Shown: positions 10,414-18,213 of the stretch, piece by piece | How the letters are laid out: each line of letters starts with the position of its first letter | Position numbering within the stretch: position 1 is the first letter of the stretch | Source: Emiliania huxleyi CCMP1516 | Taxonomy: Eukaryota > Haptophyta > Isochrysidales > Noelaerhabdaceae | Length of the DNA: 64,000 bases | Direction of reading: 5' to 3' | NCBI RefSeq assembly: GCF_000372725.1 | Contig: NW_005202176.1 | Location: forward strand, 309,613 to 373,612 | The notes under the pieces: model-generated | Told to the model about the DNA's origin: nothing | Seen by the model: only the letters and a program-made list of their open reading frames with translations | The model's database searches: none | Position numbers and translations under genes: made by a program

Positions 10414-10642
10414 ACCCTAGCCTTCTCCCGAACCCTAGTGTGTTTTGTTGCCTCCGTGCTTTCACACTCGTCTTGTCGTGTCCGTCCACTGTGATTGCGG
10501 CCGTCCACGACTACGTCGTCTCTAGAGAACGTATCAACCCCCTTCTGGTGCCGACCGCGCCCCCGCGGGGCACGGCCGGACGTGGTAGCGTCAACTGGTC
10601 ACGACCAGCACTTTGGGGGAGTCCCTTCACGCTATCCCAGAT

Positions 10643-11488
10643 ATGGCCGGCGACTCGCTGGCGGGGAGCCTCGGGGAGGTCCCCGCCAAAGATGTCGCAG
10701 TCATCGCAAAAGCCGCTTCTGAAGAAGCCGCAAAGTGGCTCAAGCGCAACAACGTCGAGGCGGGCGCCGGCACGCTCGCCTATGCCGGCACCCTCCTCAA
10801 GATCAGCACCTCCAGCGACCAGAGGACGCGGACCGGCATATTCATCCTCATCGCATCAGGGGGCACCGTTTACATCGAACCCCTCTCAAGCAAGGTCATC
10901 GCGAGCGCCACCGACGCGCTGATCAAGCTGTACCTGCAGTCGGACACCCCGGAGCGTCGCACGAGCATGTCCGAGTACGTTGAGCTCTCTTTCGCCGACA
11001 AGATCAAGTTGCCCCAGCAGTTTGGAGGCCCCGCTACCACCGTCACCCGCACCCTGGTGGACGACACCGAGCTCAACCGTTTCGTCTCCGTCTCGCACGT
11101 GGACAAGCGCGCCCTCGCTGCCATCAACAACGCCGTCTACCAGGTCCTCCTCGACAAGATCGTCGTCGGCGAGCGGCCCCGCGAGGAGATCATGCGCCTC
11201 GTCGACGGGCTTCCTGGGCTTGCAACCGCAACCACCCTCCTCGTTGCCCTCTACTCCAAGGTCTCCGGTGCCGACCCCGACCTCCAGGAGCGGGCCTACG
11301 AGGAGCTCGCTCGGACGCCCCTCCTCGCCGGCGGCTTCGGGCGGGAGGCCGAGCAGGTCCTCGCCGAGTTCAAGCAGCTGTGGCACGCCGCTAGCCGTCG
11401 GACCGCTGAGACCATCCGACGGCCAATCCAGTCTCACTCGAACATCCCGCGCGCAGGGTTCCCGGATGGGAGCCGCTGGTCACTCTGA
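10643..11488 (+). CDS. Gag-like ORF of a degraded Ty1/copia-type element
   Basis: From MAGDSLAGSLGEV the frame is open for about 280 codons with an alpha-helical, charged composition (AAKWLKRNNVEAG, AINNAVYQVLLDKIV, ERAYEELARTPLL). It has no intron, ends at TGA 11486-11488, and is followed in the +1 frame by an aspartic-protease segment, the usual gag-to-pol arrangement. No zinc knuckle is visible. Gag proteins are poorly conserved, so the call rests mainly on the neighbour. Confidence 0.45.
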   Translation: MAGDSLAGSLGEVPAKDVAVIAKAASEEAAKWLKRNNVEAGAGTLAYAGTLLKISTSSDQRTRTGIFILIASGGTVYIEPLSSKVIASATDALIKLYLQSDTPERRTSMSEYVELSFADKIKLPQQFGGPATTVTRTLVDDTELNRFVSVSHVDKRALAAINNAVYQVLLDKIVVGERPREEIMRLVDGLPGLATATTLLVALYSKVSGADPDLQERAYEELARTPLLAGGFGREAEQVLAEFKQLWHAASRRTAETIRRPIQSHSNIPRAGFPDGSRWSL

Positions 11489-11830
11489 CCCTGTCGTCAC
11501 AACGCGGGAGCACTTGCACGCCCTTTGCGCAGCTCAGGAGCGTCGAACCGTCACGCGCCATCACGAGCGCCGGCACGTTCTGATCTCGGCCCCCGCCGCG
11601 ATCATCGTCTTCGACACCGGTGCCACCGAACACATTCATCCCAACCAGGCCGACCTCATCAACACCAGGCCGAGCAACGTCACCTTCATCGGCCTCAGCG
11701 GGGAGGCAGCCGACGCCTCCGTCGTCGGCGACCTTCCCCTCGTGCTCACCGACGCCGCCGAGAGGGAGTTTCCATTCCTCCTCCGCGGCGTCCACGCCGC
11801 CGCGTCCACCTCCAGAGCGGCGACCGCTGG
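11489..11830 (+). pseudogene. Retroviral-type aspartic protease fragment of a copia-like pol
   Basis: The frame reads AAIIVFDTGATEHIHP, then FIGLSGEAADASVVGDLPL and EREFPFLL. D-T-G-A with a following IHP and a downstream glycine loop is the copia-type protease signature. Integrase, reverse transcriptase and RNase H are absent: the frame dissolves into low-complexity sequence by 11.85 kb and an unrelated gene begins at 11944. The element is therefore truncated at its 3' side. Long terminal repeats were not found. Confidence 0.6.
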
Positions 11831-11943
11831 ATGCGCCTCCCGCCGTCGTCAACTCACAACGGCAGAGGGATTCGCGTCTCCCCCCCCCCACCCCCGCACC
11901 TTGTGGACGGTCTACAGCCTCATCTGTCGTCAAGGAGTCCACC

Positions 11944-14133
11944 ATGCCCCCCAAGAAGTCGCGCGGTAGCAGCACGCTGAGCACGAAGCAGAAGCAAGTC
12001 GCAAGCAAGCTGGAAGTGCTTGCCTCCCTCCCCACGAAGCACGGAGGCCTCTCGCTCCCATGGTATCACCTCACGGGCATCTACGGCGAGGGCTCCTTCT
12101 TCGAGGACGTCGAAGGCGGCGACCTGCAGCTTGTCATCGTCCGTTCGGAGATTTCAGACGCGGCCGAGCACAACCGCGCCGCCCAGCGCTTCAAGATCTT
12201 CCTCGAGGCGGCCTGCCTTGGGTGGGACGAGAACAGGAGGCGATGGCGAGACAGCACGGGTCCAGCGCCTTGGCACGAGTTGACCTTCGAGAGGGAGAAG
12301 GCCGTCGAGGGCCGCCTGGTCGCCGATGCGGCCGTTTGGGCGCTGCGCGAGGTCGCCGCCGGCCGCATCCACACCGTGCAGGGCCCGCGCGCCCGCGAGC
12401 CCCAGTTCCGCTCGCCGCACTTCCTCTACGATCTGACCGCGGAGTCGCTGCGCGCCGCGTGGCTTCCGCTCGATGTGGAGGGGGTGTGCGCCGTCGTCCA
12501 TTCGTGGGCGCGCAAGGTCAGCTGGAAGAAGCTCGACGAGAGGATGCTGCGCTGCTCGCCGCTGGGCGAGCACCTGCCGTCGCAAGCGCAGCTGTTCCAC
12601 TGGCTGCTCACGCAGGCGGTGGGGCGGATGCCGGTGACGTACGCCGACGAGGCATACGTCGCACTCGCCACCGGCAGCGCGCCCGCCGCGCCCACCGGCA
12701 GCCCCGCTTCCGGGGCGCGCTTCGAGGCGGAGGCCGAGCGCAAGGCCCGGCTCGAGTCGATGGCACGCGAGAAGCCGCTCGCGCTGCTGTGGCGTCCCGA
12801 CCAGCCGCAGCTCGCCGCCAACCTCGAGGCTGCCCTCGCCCGCAGCGCGGCGTCGGCGGCGCCGGGGCCGAGCGGGTCCGCGGCGGCGGGCCAAGCGGCG
12901 GCCGCGGCTGGGATGCCACGGCAGGCGGCGGTCGAGTGGGGTCGTGCGCTGTGGCACGAGCACGTGGCTTGCAGCTGGCTCGCCTTCCTTCGCGGCGCGA
13001 CGCGCTGCCTGCTCACGCCCGAGCACGCGTGCCACGCCGCCTTCGCCGACGATGACACGTACCCCCTCTGGCGCTACACCAACGACGTGCTCCGGGCGCT
13101 TCCCGCCGAGATGCACCTCGTCGCGGCGTGCGCCGACAGCCCCGAGTGGGCAAACGTCAGCCAGACCTACGCCGAATGGCCGGCCGAGGCGACGCTCAGC
13201 CTCGCCGATGCGGCCCGCTCGCTCGCGCTCCATGCGCAGTGGGGGCCTAGCAAGGGCGCCGCGCCGCGCAAGGCGGCGGGCCTGCTCACGATGAGCGACC
13301 TCGGCTGGCGCTGGCGCGACGACAATAACATCTTCTCCCTCCGCGAGCCGCCGCCGCTCCTCCCGGAGCCGGAGGCGGACGTGCTGGTGCGGCTAGCGCG
13401 ACCGGCGGACGGCGCGGCGACGGCCCTCCCTGAGGTGAAGGGGCGGCTCAAGAGAGCTCTCGCTCACGTCGATGCGTGCGTGGCGCTCTTTGACCACGCG
13501 CTCCACCTGCACCTGTATCGGTGGGAGTACGACTCCAAGAGCAAGTGCGACCTTTGCTTCTTCCTGGACCAGCGTGATCGAATCGGGCTCCCAAACTTGC
13601 CCGTTTGCGGTTCGCTCCTTCGCGGCGGCCACCGTCTCCATCTGGCCATGCCGCAGAAGCACCGCTTCGAGGACGACGGGCCGAGCGCGGCCGGACAGGT
13701 GCTGCTCGAAGGAAGTGCCGCTCAGCGGCAGGAGCTGCTCGCAGCCCTCCGTCAAATCGCGGCCGAACGGGGCGAGGGCGCGCTCGAGGGCATCGTCGGC
13801 GACGATCTGCGGATCGCGATGCCGCACTCATCGCAGCAGCTGGTCAACGAGTGCATGCTCGCCCTGCTCGCCCTGACCAAGTCTGCGCGCGTCTCCAAGC
13901 CGGCACAACTCGCGGCGGCGCTGCACCTGTGCAGGCTGCCGGCCAGCGAGGCAGAGGTTGCGGCGAGGCTCGACGCGCCGAAAGCCACACCGGCCCTGCT
14001 CGACGCGGGCTTGCGGCGCCGCCGCTGGCAGCAGCGGCGCTGCTTCTTCTTGGTCCGCCAGCACGGGCCGAGCAGCCATGTGCTCTGCCGCCTCCCGCGG
14101 GAGCTCTTCGAGCACGTGGTGAGCTTCGCGTGA
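11944..14133 (+). CDS. Orphan 729-aa intronless protein with F-box-like C-terminus
   Basis: ATG at 11944 sits in a good context (TCCACCATGCCC) and starts MPPKKSRGSSTLSTKQK. The frame is open to TGA at 14131-14133 with strong host-like codon use and no intron. Features: N-terminal Lys-rich tail; GGLSLPWYHLTGIYGEGSFF; several Trp-rich helical blocks (SWARKVSWKKLDER, WLAFLRGATRCLL, MSDLGWRWRDDNN); an Ala/Gly/Pro linker near residues 305-325; a Cys pair in KCDLCFF; and a C-terminal LCRLPRELFEHVVSFA that resembles the first helix of an F-box. I do not recognise the family. It begins 115 bp after retroelement remains, so capture next to a transposon is possible. Confidence 0.6.
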   Translation: MPPKKSRGSSTLSTKQKQVASKLEVLASLPTKHGGLSLPWYHLTGIYGEGSFFEDVEGGDLQLVIVRSEISDAAEHNRAAQRFKIFLEAACLGWDENRRRWRDSTGPAPWHELTFEREKAVEGRLVADAAVWALREVAAGRIHTVQGPRAREPQFRSPHFLYDLTAESLRAAWLPLDVEGVCAVVHSWARKVSWKKLDERMLRCSPLGEHLPSQAQLFHWLLTQAVGRMPVTYADEAYVALATGSAPAAPTGSPASGARFEAEAERKARLESMAREKPLALLWRPDQPQLAANLEAALARSAASAAPGPSGSAAAGQAAAAAGMPRQAAVEWGRALWHEHVACSWLAFLRGATRCLLTPEHACHAAFADDDTYPLWRYTNDVLRALPAEMHLVAACADSPEWANVSQTYAEWPAEATLSLADAARSLALHAQWGPSKGAAPRKAAGLLTMSDLGWRWRDDNNIFSLREPPPLLPEPEADVLVRLARPADGAATALPEVKGRLKRALAHVDACVALFDHALHLHLYRWEYDSKSKCDLCFFLDQRDRIGLPNLPVCGSLLRGGHRLHLAMPQKHRFEDDGPSAAGQVLLEGSAAQRQELLAALRQIAAERGEGALEGIVGDDLRIAMPHSSQQLVNECMLALLALTKSARVSKPAQLAAALHLCRLPASEAEVAARLDAPKATPALLDAGLRRRRWQQRRCFFLVRQHGPSSHVLCRLPRELFEHVVSFA

Positions 14134-14197
14134 CAGACCATTTGGATTTGCGCGTCGAGGTCGATCGGACCGAACGAGAGTGGGCCATGAAACTGAA

Positions 14198-15205
14198 TCA
14201 AATTGTCGATTGTGATTTGTGAGTATGTGACGAAGGGTGTGCCCTCTGAAGACTGAACAAGAATTGTTTCAAGCGGAGCACGACCGCGCGAGCACGCGTC
14301 CACATCCCTCTAATTAGTCTCGCTATTCCTTGGAGCCGAGTTGTGGACGGAGCGCTCGCTGCGGCCCTGGCGCTGTCCGGCAACGACTCGCTCCTCTCGA
14401 TCGTGCAGATGCCGCGCGGCGTGCCGGTTGCGACCGTCGCGATCCACAACGCCGCCAACGCCGGCCTCCTCGCCGTCCGGACGCTCGGTACGGCTGAGCG
14501 GTCGGCCCTGCGCCGCCGGAGAGAGTTCTTTTTCGTTGTCATCACTCTCTTCTGGCCGACCCGACGCTGCGCCGCAAGATGGCGGCCTACATGGAGTCGC
14601 AGGAGGCGGAGGTGCTCGCACGGCAAGGCAGACAAGCTCGAGAAGGGCGGCTTCCGCGCCTTGCTGTGAGGCCACGAGGAGGGGAGCGGTGGGCAGCTCC
14701 GCTTGAGCTGGGGGCGCAGCGTGATCGAGAACTGGAGGATCACGCGGTCGTGAGGCGCATCGGCCGGGGTCGCGCCAACACTGTGCTCCGCCATTGGGTT
14801 CTCCTCACCCGTCGCCTCGTCCACGTTCATCCACGCGAGGAGAGAGCCCGCCTTGGGCGCCACCGAGAGCGGCGCGGCACCCGCGTAAGGGAAGTTGGTG
14901 TGGCCCGCCTCTTCCGGCGCGGCGTCCGTGAGATAGACGACGATGGTCATGTCGGCGGGAGTCCCGTCGGAGTAGCGGTCGACGTGGGCCGCGGAGGGAG
15001 AGGAGCCCGGAGAGTAACGGACGGCAGCCAGTGACTCGATGTGCGAGGTATCGACGTGCCAGAGCTTTGCGAGCCGGTCGAGGACCGGGGTTGAGGAGCT
15101 GATTTTGAGCTGGGCGCACGCCTTGCCCCTGTTCTTGTTGAGGACGCGCTGGTTCTCGCACGCGCCAAACTGGGTGGCGTCTGCGAGCCCCCTGAGGTAG
15201 GAGAC
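14198..15205 (-). CDS. Prolyl 4-hydroxylase-like 2OG-Fe(II) oxygenase, terminal exon only
   Basis: After an acceptor (CAG at 15206-15208) the exon reads VSYLRGLADATQFGACENQ, VRYSPGSSPSAAHVDRY, ADMTIVVYLTDAAPEEAGHTNFPYAG, PKAGSLLAWMN and AEHSVGATP. The HxD pair (HVD), distal His (AEHSV) and the following Arg (DRVILQF) are the iron and 2-oxoglutarate ligands of the P4Hc fold. Such enzymes hydroxylate prolines in secreted cell-wall-type proteins. The usual domain ends at RVILQFSITLRP, yet the frame continues about 190 codons, antisense to a purE relic, to a stop at 14198. Upstream exons were not found; 15206-15920 contains no supported gene. The tail may be spurious or spliced out. Confidence 0.65.
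   Translation of the reverse strand, partial: VSYLRGLADATQFGACENQRVLNKNRGKACAQLKISSSTPVLDRLAKLWHVDTSHIESLAAVRYSPGSSPSAAHVDRYSDGTPADMTIVVYLTDAAPEEAGHTNFPYAGAAPLSVAPKAGSLLAWMNVDEATGEENPMAEHSVGATPADAPHDRVILQFSITLRPQLKRSCPPLPSSWPHSKARKPPFSSLSALPCEHLRLLRLHVGRHLAAQRRVGQKRVMTTKKNSLRRRRADRSAVPSVRTARRPALAALWIATVATGTPRGICTIERSESLPDSARAAASAPSTTRLQGIARLIRGMWTRARAVVLRLKQFLFSLQRAHPSSHTHKSQSTI
14343..14672 (+). pseudogene. purE: purE (AIR carboxylase) 3' relic
   Basis: The frame reads NDSLLSIVQMPRGVPVATVA, then AANAGLLAVRTLG: the C-terminal block of the PurE catalytic domain (phosphoribosylaminoimidazole carboxylase, purine synthesis). It then breaks: about 75 nt of unrelated sequence without a usable acceptor, then DPTLRRKMAAYMESQEAEVL in another frame, a 4-nt insertion, and GKADKLEKGGFRALL-stop in the first frame. 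The N-terminal half of the domain is missing. It lies antisense to the tail of the P4H-like exon. Confidence 0.75.
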
Positions 15206-15920
15206 CTGAACAAGCGAGTGGGAGTGGCGTTAACGTGGGCAGTGGAGCGGACCAGTAAAATTATTTTAAAAACAAAAATCTTCTGAAAGAAAGAAAACAG
15301 AAAAAATAGGAGGGATGGGAGGACGCTGGACGGCACGCAGCCACCACACAAGGATTTCACGGGAAGGAAGGATGGAAAGGTGTGTTGCTCCTAGCCTGTG
15401 ACGCGCCCCGCCCTGGCTGGCGAGAGTGGCATGTGGTGTGACCGCGGGCTCCGGGGCACTCGAGGACCGGCATGTGAAGCGTGTTGCGTGTGATTCGTGT
15501 GTGAAGAGAGTAGAGAGTTTTGTCATTTGTGTTTTGTCATGTGTGCGAATGTGAAGTGGAGGGTGGAGCGAGCTCTGGAACCCACTGGAAGACACAACAC
15601 ACCGTAAACAAGCGAGTGACACAAACATCAGGCCGAACGTTACAGTGTGAAGGGCCTCAGCATACAGCCGCGAATGGGCCGCTACTATCTATCTATCCAA
15701 GGCCGAGACTTCGCCGCCAGGGCGAATCCCCGTGCCGCGAGGTAGGCTGGTCTCGAGTGGCTTGTCGCTTGTGGCCTCCCAGTGCGCGATGACGCAGGGC
15801 CGCTTCTCAGACATCCAGCCGAGGTCGATGCCAACGCAGTTGGCCTCATGTTGTTGCAGCAGGAAGAGGAAGAAGGGTCCAACACGAGACGCCCCTGAGA
15901 CCACTCGAGGGACCATAGCC
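15206..15920. other. Intergenic interval without supported gene
   Basis: Contains an A-rich stretch (15255-15310) and GTGTG-rich sequence (15480-15560). Open frames here lack family signatures. Missing upstream exons of the P4H-like gene may lie here. Confidence 0.5.
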
Positions 15921-16874
15921 CTAGGGGGGCAGGGCGCCACCCTCAAAGAGCCACTTGCGCGCCGCCTCGTCCGGCACCATCTTATCGGCCCAGTCCTTGA
16001 TGACCGCCTGGATCTCGGGCGACATGCCGTCCTCGGCAGCCTTGCCCTGCGCGCCCTTGCGCACCATCCCGCCCGGGAGGATGAATGGGAAGGGCATCAG
16101 CGTGCCAACCTCGAACTTGGCCTGGTTCTCCTTCATCCACGCGAAGCTCGTGTACTCGAGGATCTTCGGCCACTGCTCCTCCGTGGGCTTGAAGCCCAGG
16201 TGCTTCGCGATCTTGCGCACGCTCCCCTCGTGGTCCGCCTTCATCTCGGAGAAGTGCAGGAAGAGCACGTTGGGCTTGTTGCGGAGCGGCCACCAGCCGT
16301 TGACGAAGCCGAAGAAGAGCATCGTCAGCAGCCCACCCGGCGGCACGATCTCCGGCGGCATGTTTGGGAAGCCGGGCAGCACGCACTCGTCGAAGAAGGC
16401 CTGGAACGTCGGCTTCAGGAACTTCTCGCGCATCTCCGGCTCGCCCCAGTACTCGAACGCCTTTGGGTTGTGCGCCTCGATGAACGGCTTGAAGGAGACG
16501 ATCGCCTCCTCCGGGTTGCGCATCACCACGATGTACTTCAGGTCCTCACGGTAGGTGGCGAAGCACCCCATCTCGGGCAACGGCGTGCCCTCAGGTCCGG
16601 GCGATGAGTGCGTCTTGAAGGCGCGTGGCACGTCGGCGGGCATCTTCTTCCAGCGCTCGAGGAGCTCCTCGTCGGGCTGGTCCGGACCCTCCTTAAACTC
16701 GGACCACGGCACCTCGGCGTAGATGTCCTTAAAGTCCGGGTCGCCGCCCGTCTTCAGCTGGTGAAAAATGTTCATGGTCCAAGTCGTGCCGCTCTTGGCA
16801 GGCACGGCGATGATCGTGTCGCCCTGTCTGTACTCGACCTTCGTCTGGAGCGGCGGTTGGAACCAGTTCACCAT
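15921..16874 (-). CDS. Sulfotransferase (PAPS-dependent), algal family
   Basis: The intronless frame reads MVNWFQPPLQTKVEYRQGD, TIIAVPAKSGTTWTMNIFHQ (5'-PSB loop for PAPS: PAKSGTTW), KYIVVMRNPEEAIVSFKPF (3'-PB motif with conserved R-N-P-x-E), and a C-terminal segment ending FEGGALPP. Length (317 aa) fits the sulfotransferase-1 family. It transfers sulfate from PAPS to a hydroxyl or amine acceptor, here unknown; in coccolithophores sulfated polysaccharides are abundant. The ATG at 16874 is the first; in-frame sequence upstream (HSFSRPGLGDDI) looks coding, preceded by a T/C-rich tract ending in AG, so a 5' exon is probably missing. It is divergent from the GNAT gene at 17202. Confidence 0.85.
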   Translation of the reverse strand: MVNWFQPPLQTKVEYRQGDTIIAVPAKSGTTWTMNIFHQLKTGGDPDFKDIYAEVPWSEFKEGPDQPDEELLERWKKMPADVPRAFKTHSSPGPEGTPLPEMGCFATYREDLKYIVVMRNPEEAIVSFKPFIEAHNPKAFEYWGEPEMREKFLKPTFQAFFDECVLPGFPNMPPEIVPPGGLLTMLFFGFVNGWWPLRNKPNVLFLHFSEMKADHEGSVRKIAKHLGFKPTEEQWPKILEYTSFAWMKENQAKFEVGTLMPFPFILPGGMVRKGAQGKAAEDGMSPEIQAVIKDWADKMVPDEAARKWLFEGGALPP

Positions 16875-17201
16875 GATGTCGTCACCGAGCCCGGGCCGAG
16901 AGAAGCTGTGCTCTGGCTGCCTCGCACGATGGAGCAGGGGCCGCCTCTTGATTGCCGGCGTCCCTTCTTTGCGGTCTCCGCGGCGGTCACGAAAGAAGAA
17001 AGTTGGGAAAAAACACACAGGTTCTCGAGTCTGGAAGTCACTTCACACTTGAATCATCGCAAACCCCGTCAGCAGTCCTCCTCCGGGAATGTACGTAAGA
17101 GCTACATACACTGAAAAAGAAATCTGACTTTCGGCGACAGCCACCACCAAGTTCTCTCCAGCTCTCTCCAGCTCTTGCGCGCTCGGCTCTGCTGAACCAC
17201 A

Positions 17202-17741
17202 ATGAGCCCTCTCGGCACCGCGCTCGTGCTCCTGCACTGGCCGCTCGCCGCCGCAGTGTGGGACTTGCGAGCGCTGGCTGTGCGGCCGGCGGCGCCGTCG
17301 GAGGCGCCAGTGCTGCTCTCGCGGCTGGTCCGTGAGCGAATGAACCCACTGTCCGTGGACCCAGAGCGCTTCCTCGTGGCGTGGGACGAGCCCAACGGCA
17401 TTGCAGCCTTTGGTCAGATACGGCCGCTCGGCTCCGATGCCTCCGAGCTCGCATCTCTCGTCGTCGAGCCGCGGTACCGAGGGCTCGGCGTCGGCACTAT
17501 GCTTGCTGCAAAGCTGCTGGCGCGCCACCGCAGCGGTGCCGATTCGAGCAAGCCGCTGTACCTTGTCACGCTGCAGCGAACGCAGCCCTTTTACGAGCGG
17601 CTCGGTTTTGCGCCCGTATCTTCGCCACCCACTGAGATGAGACTGGAGGTCGCGGCCGGCTCGGTGGTCGCGCGGCTTGCTGCAGGGCAGAACCTCGTCT
17701 GCATGTCGAGCTGTCAGCATGACCGCAAGAGTGATACGTGA
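17202..17741 (+). CDS. GNAT-family N-acetyltransferase with N-terminal targeting sequence
   Basis: ATG at 17202 (ACCACAATGAGC) opens a 179-codon intronless frame. The first ~20 residues (MSPLGTALVLLHWPLAAAVW) are hydrophobic, like a signal peptide of a plastid- or ER-directed algal protein. The core has motif A, LASLVVEPRYRGLGVGTMLA, with the acetyl-CoA loop R-Y-R-G-L-G-V-G, and motif B, PFYERLGFAPV. GNATs acetylate amines using acetyl-CoA; the substrate cannot be read. A poly-G run (17779-17792) follows the stop. The promoter must fit into about 330 bp shared with the divergent sulfotransferase. Confidence 0.8.
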   Translation: MSPLGTALVLLHWPLAAAVWDLRALAVRPAAPSEAPVLLSRLVRERMNPLSVDPERFLVAWDEPNGIAAFGQIRPLGSDASELASLVVEPRYRGLGVGTMLAAKLLARHRSGADSSKPLYLVTLQRTQPFYERLGFAPVSSPPTEMRLEVAAGSVVARLAAGQNLVCMSSCQHDRKSDT

Positions 17742-18213
17742 GCTGTGAGCGAGACTCAGTCTCAGTCGTTGTCGGTCGGGGGGGGGGGGGGGCTACCACC
17801 GGTTACGACTGTTCATATGCGGTTGGAAAAGAATTATCGCCGCGGTCCGGTCCGAGGATACCGCGCAAGATCGCAGATCGGGCGCGTGATTGCGCGATTT
17901 TTTCTCTTTTTCGGCGGGCGCGCAAGTGCGCGCGTCTGGTAATGCGCGCCGGGGCCTCGAGTACGCATCTCCACGCAAGGCTGTGCAAAGCTGCATGGCG
18001 TCACTTTTGTCACTGGGAGTCCCATCTGCGAGCCGCTGCAGATCCCACTCAGCCCTCGACTTCTGCATTGCCGACAGCGCAGAACAGACACTGCAAGGCA
18101 GGCGCTGGACTGGTTGGGACGAGGTTGCACGAGCCATGAGCAGCTGCGTGTCCGATAACATCCTCTGCGGAGGTTCGGAGCGCACGGCAGTTTCGCAGAC
18201 AGTCGCGGCCGCC

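Noticed and set aside
10408-10440. CCCTAACCCTAG resembling telomere repeat
   Set aside because: Only about two degenerate units; too short to claim an interstitial telomere.
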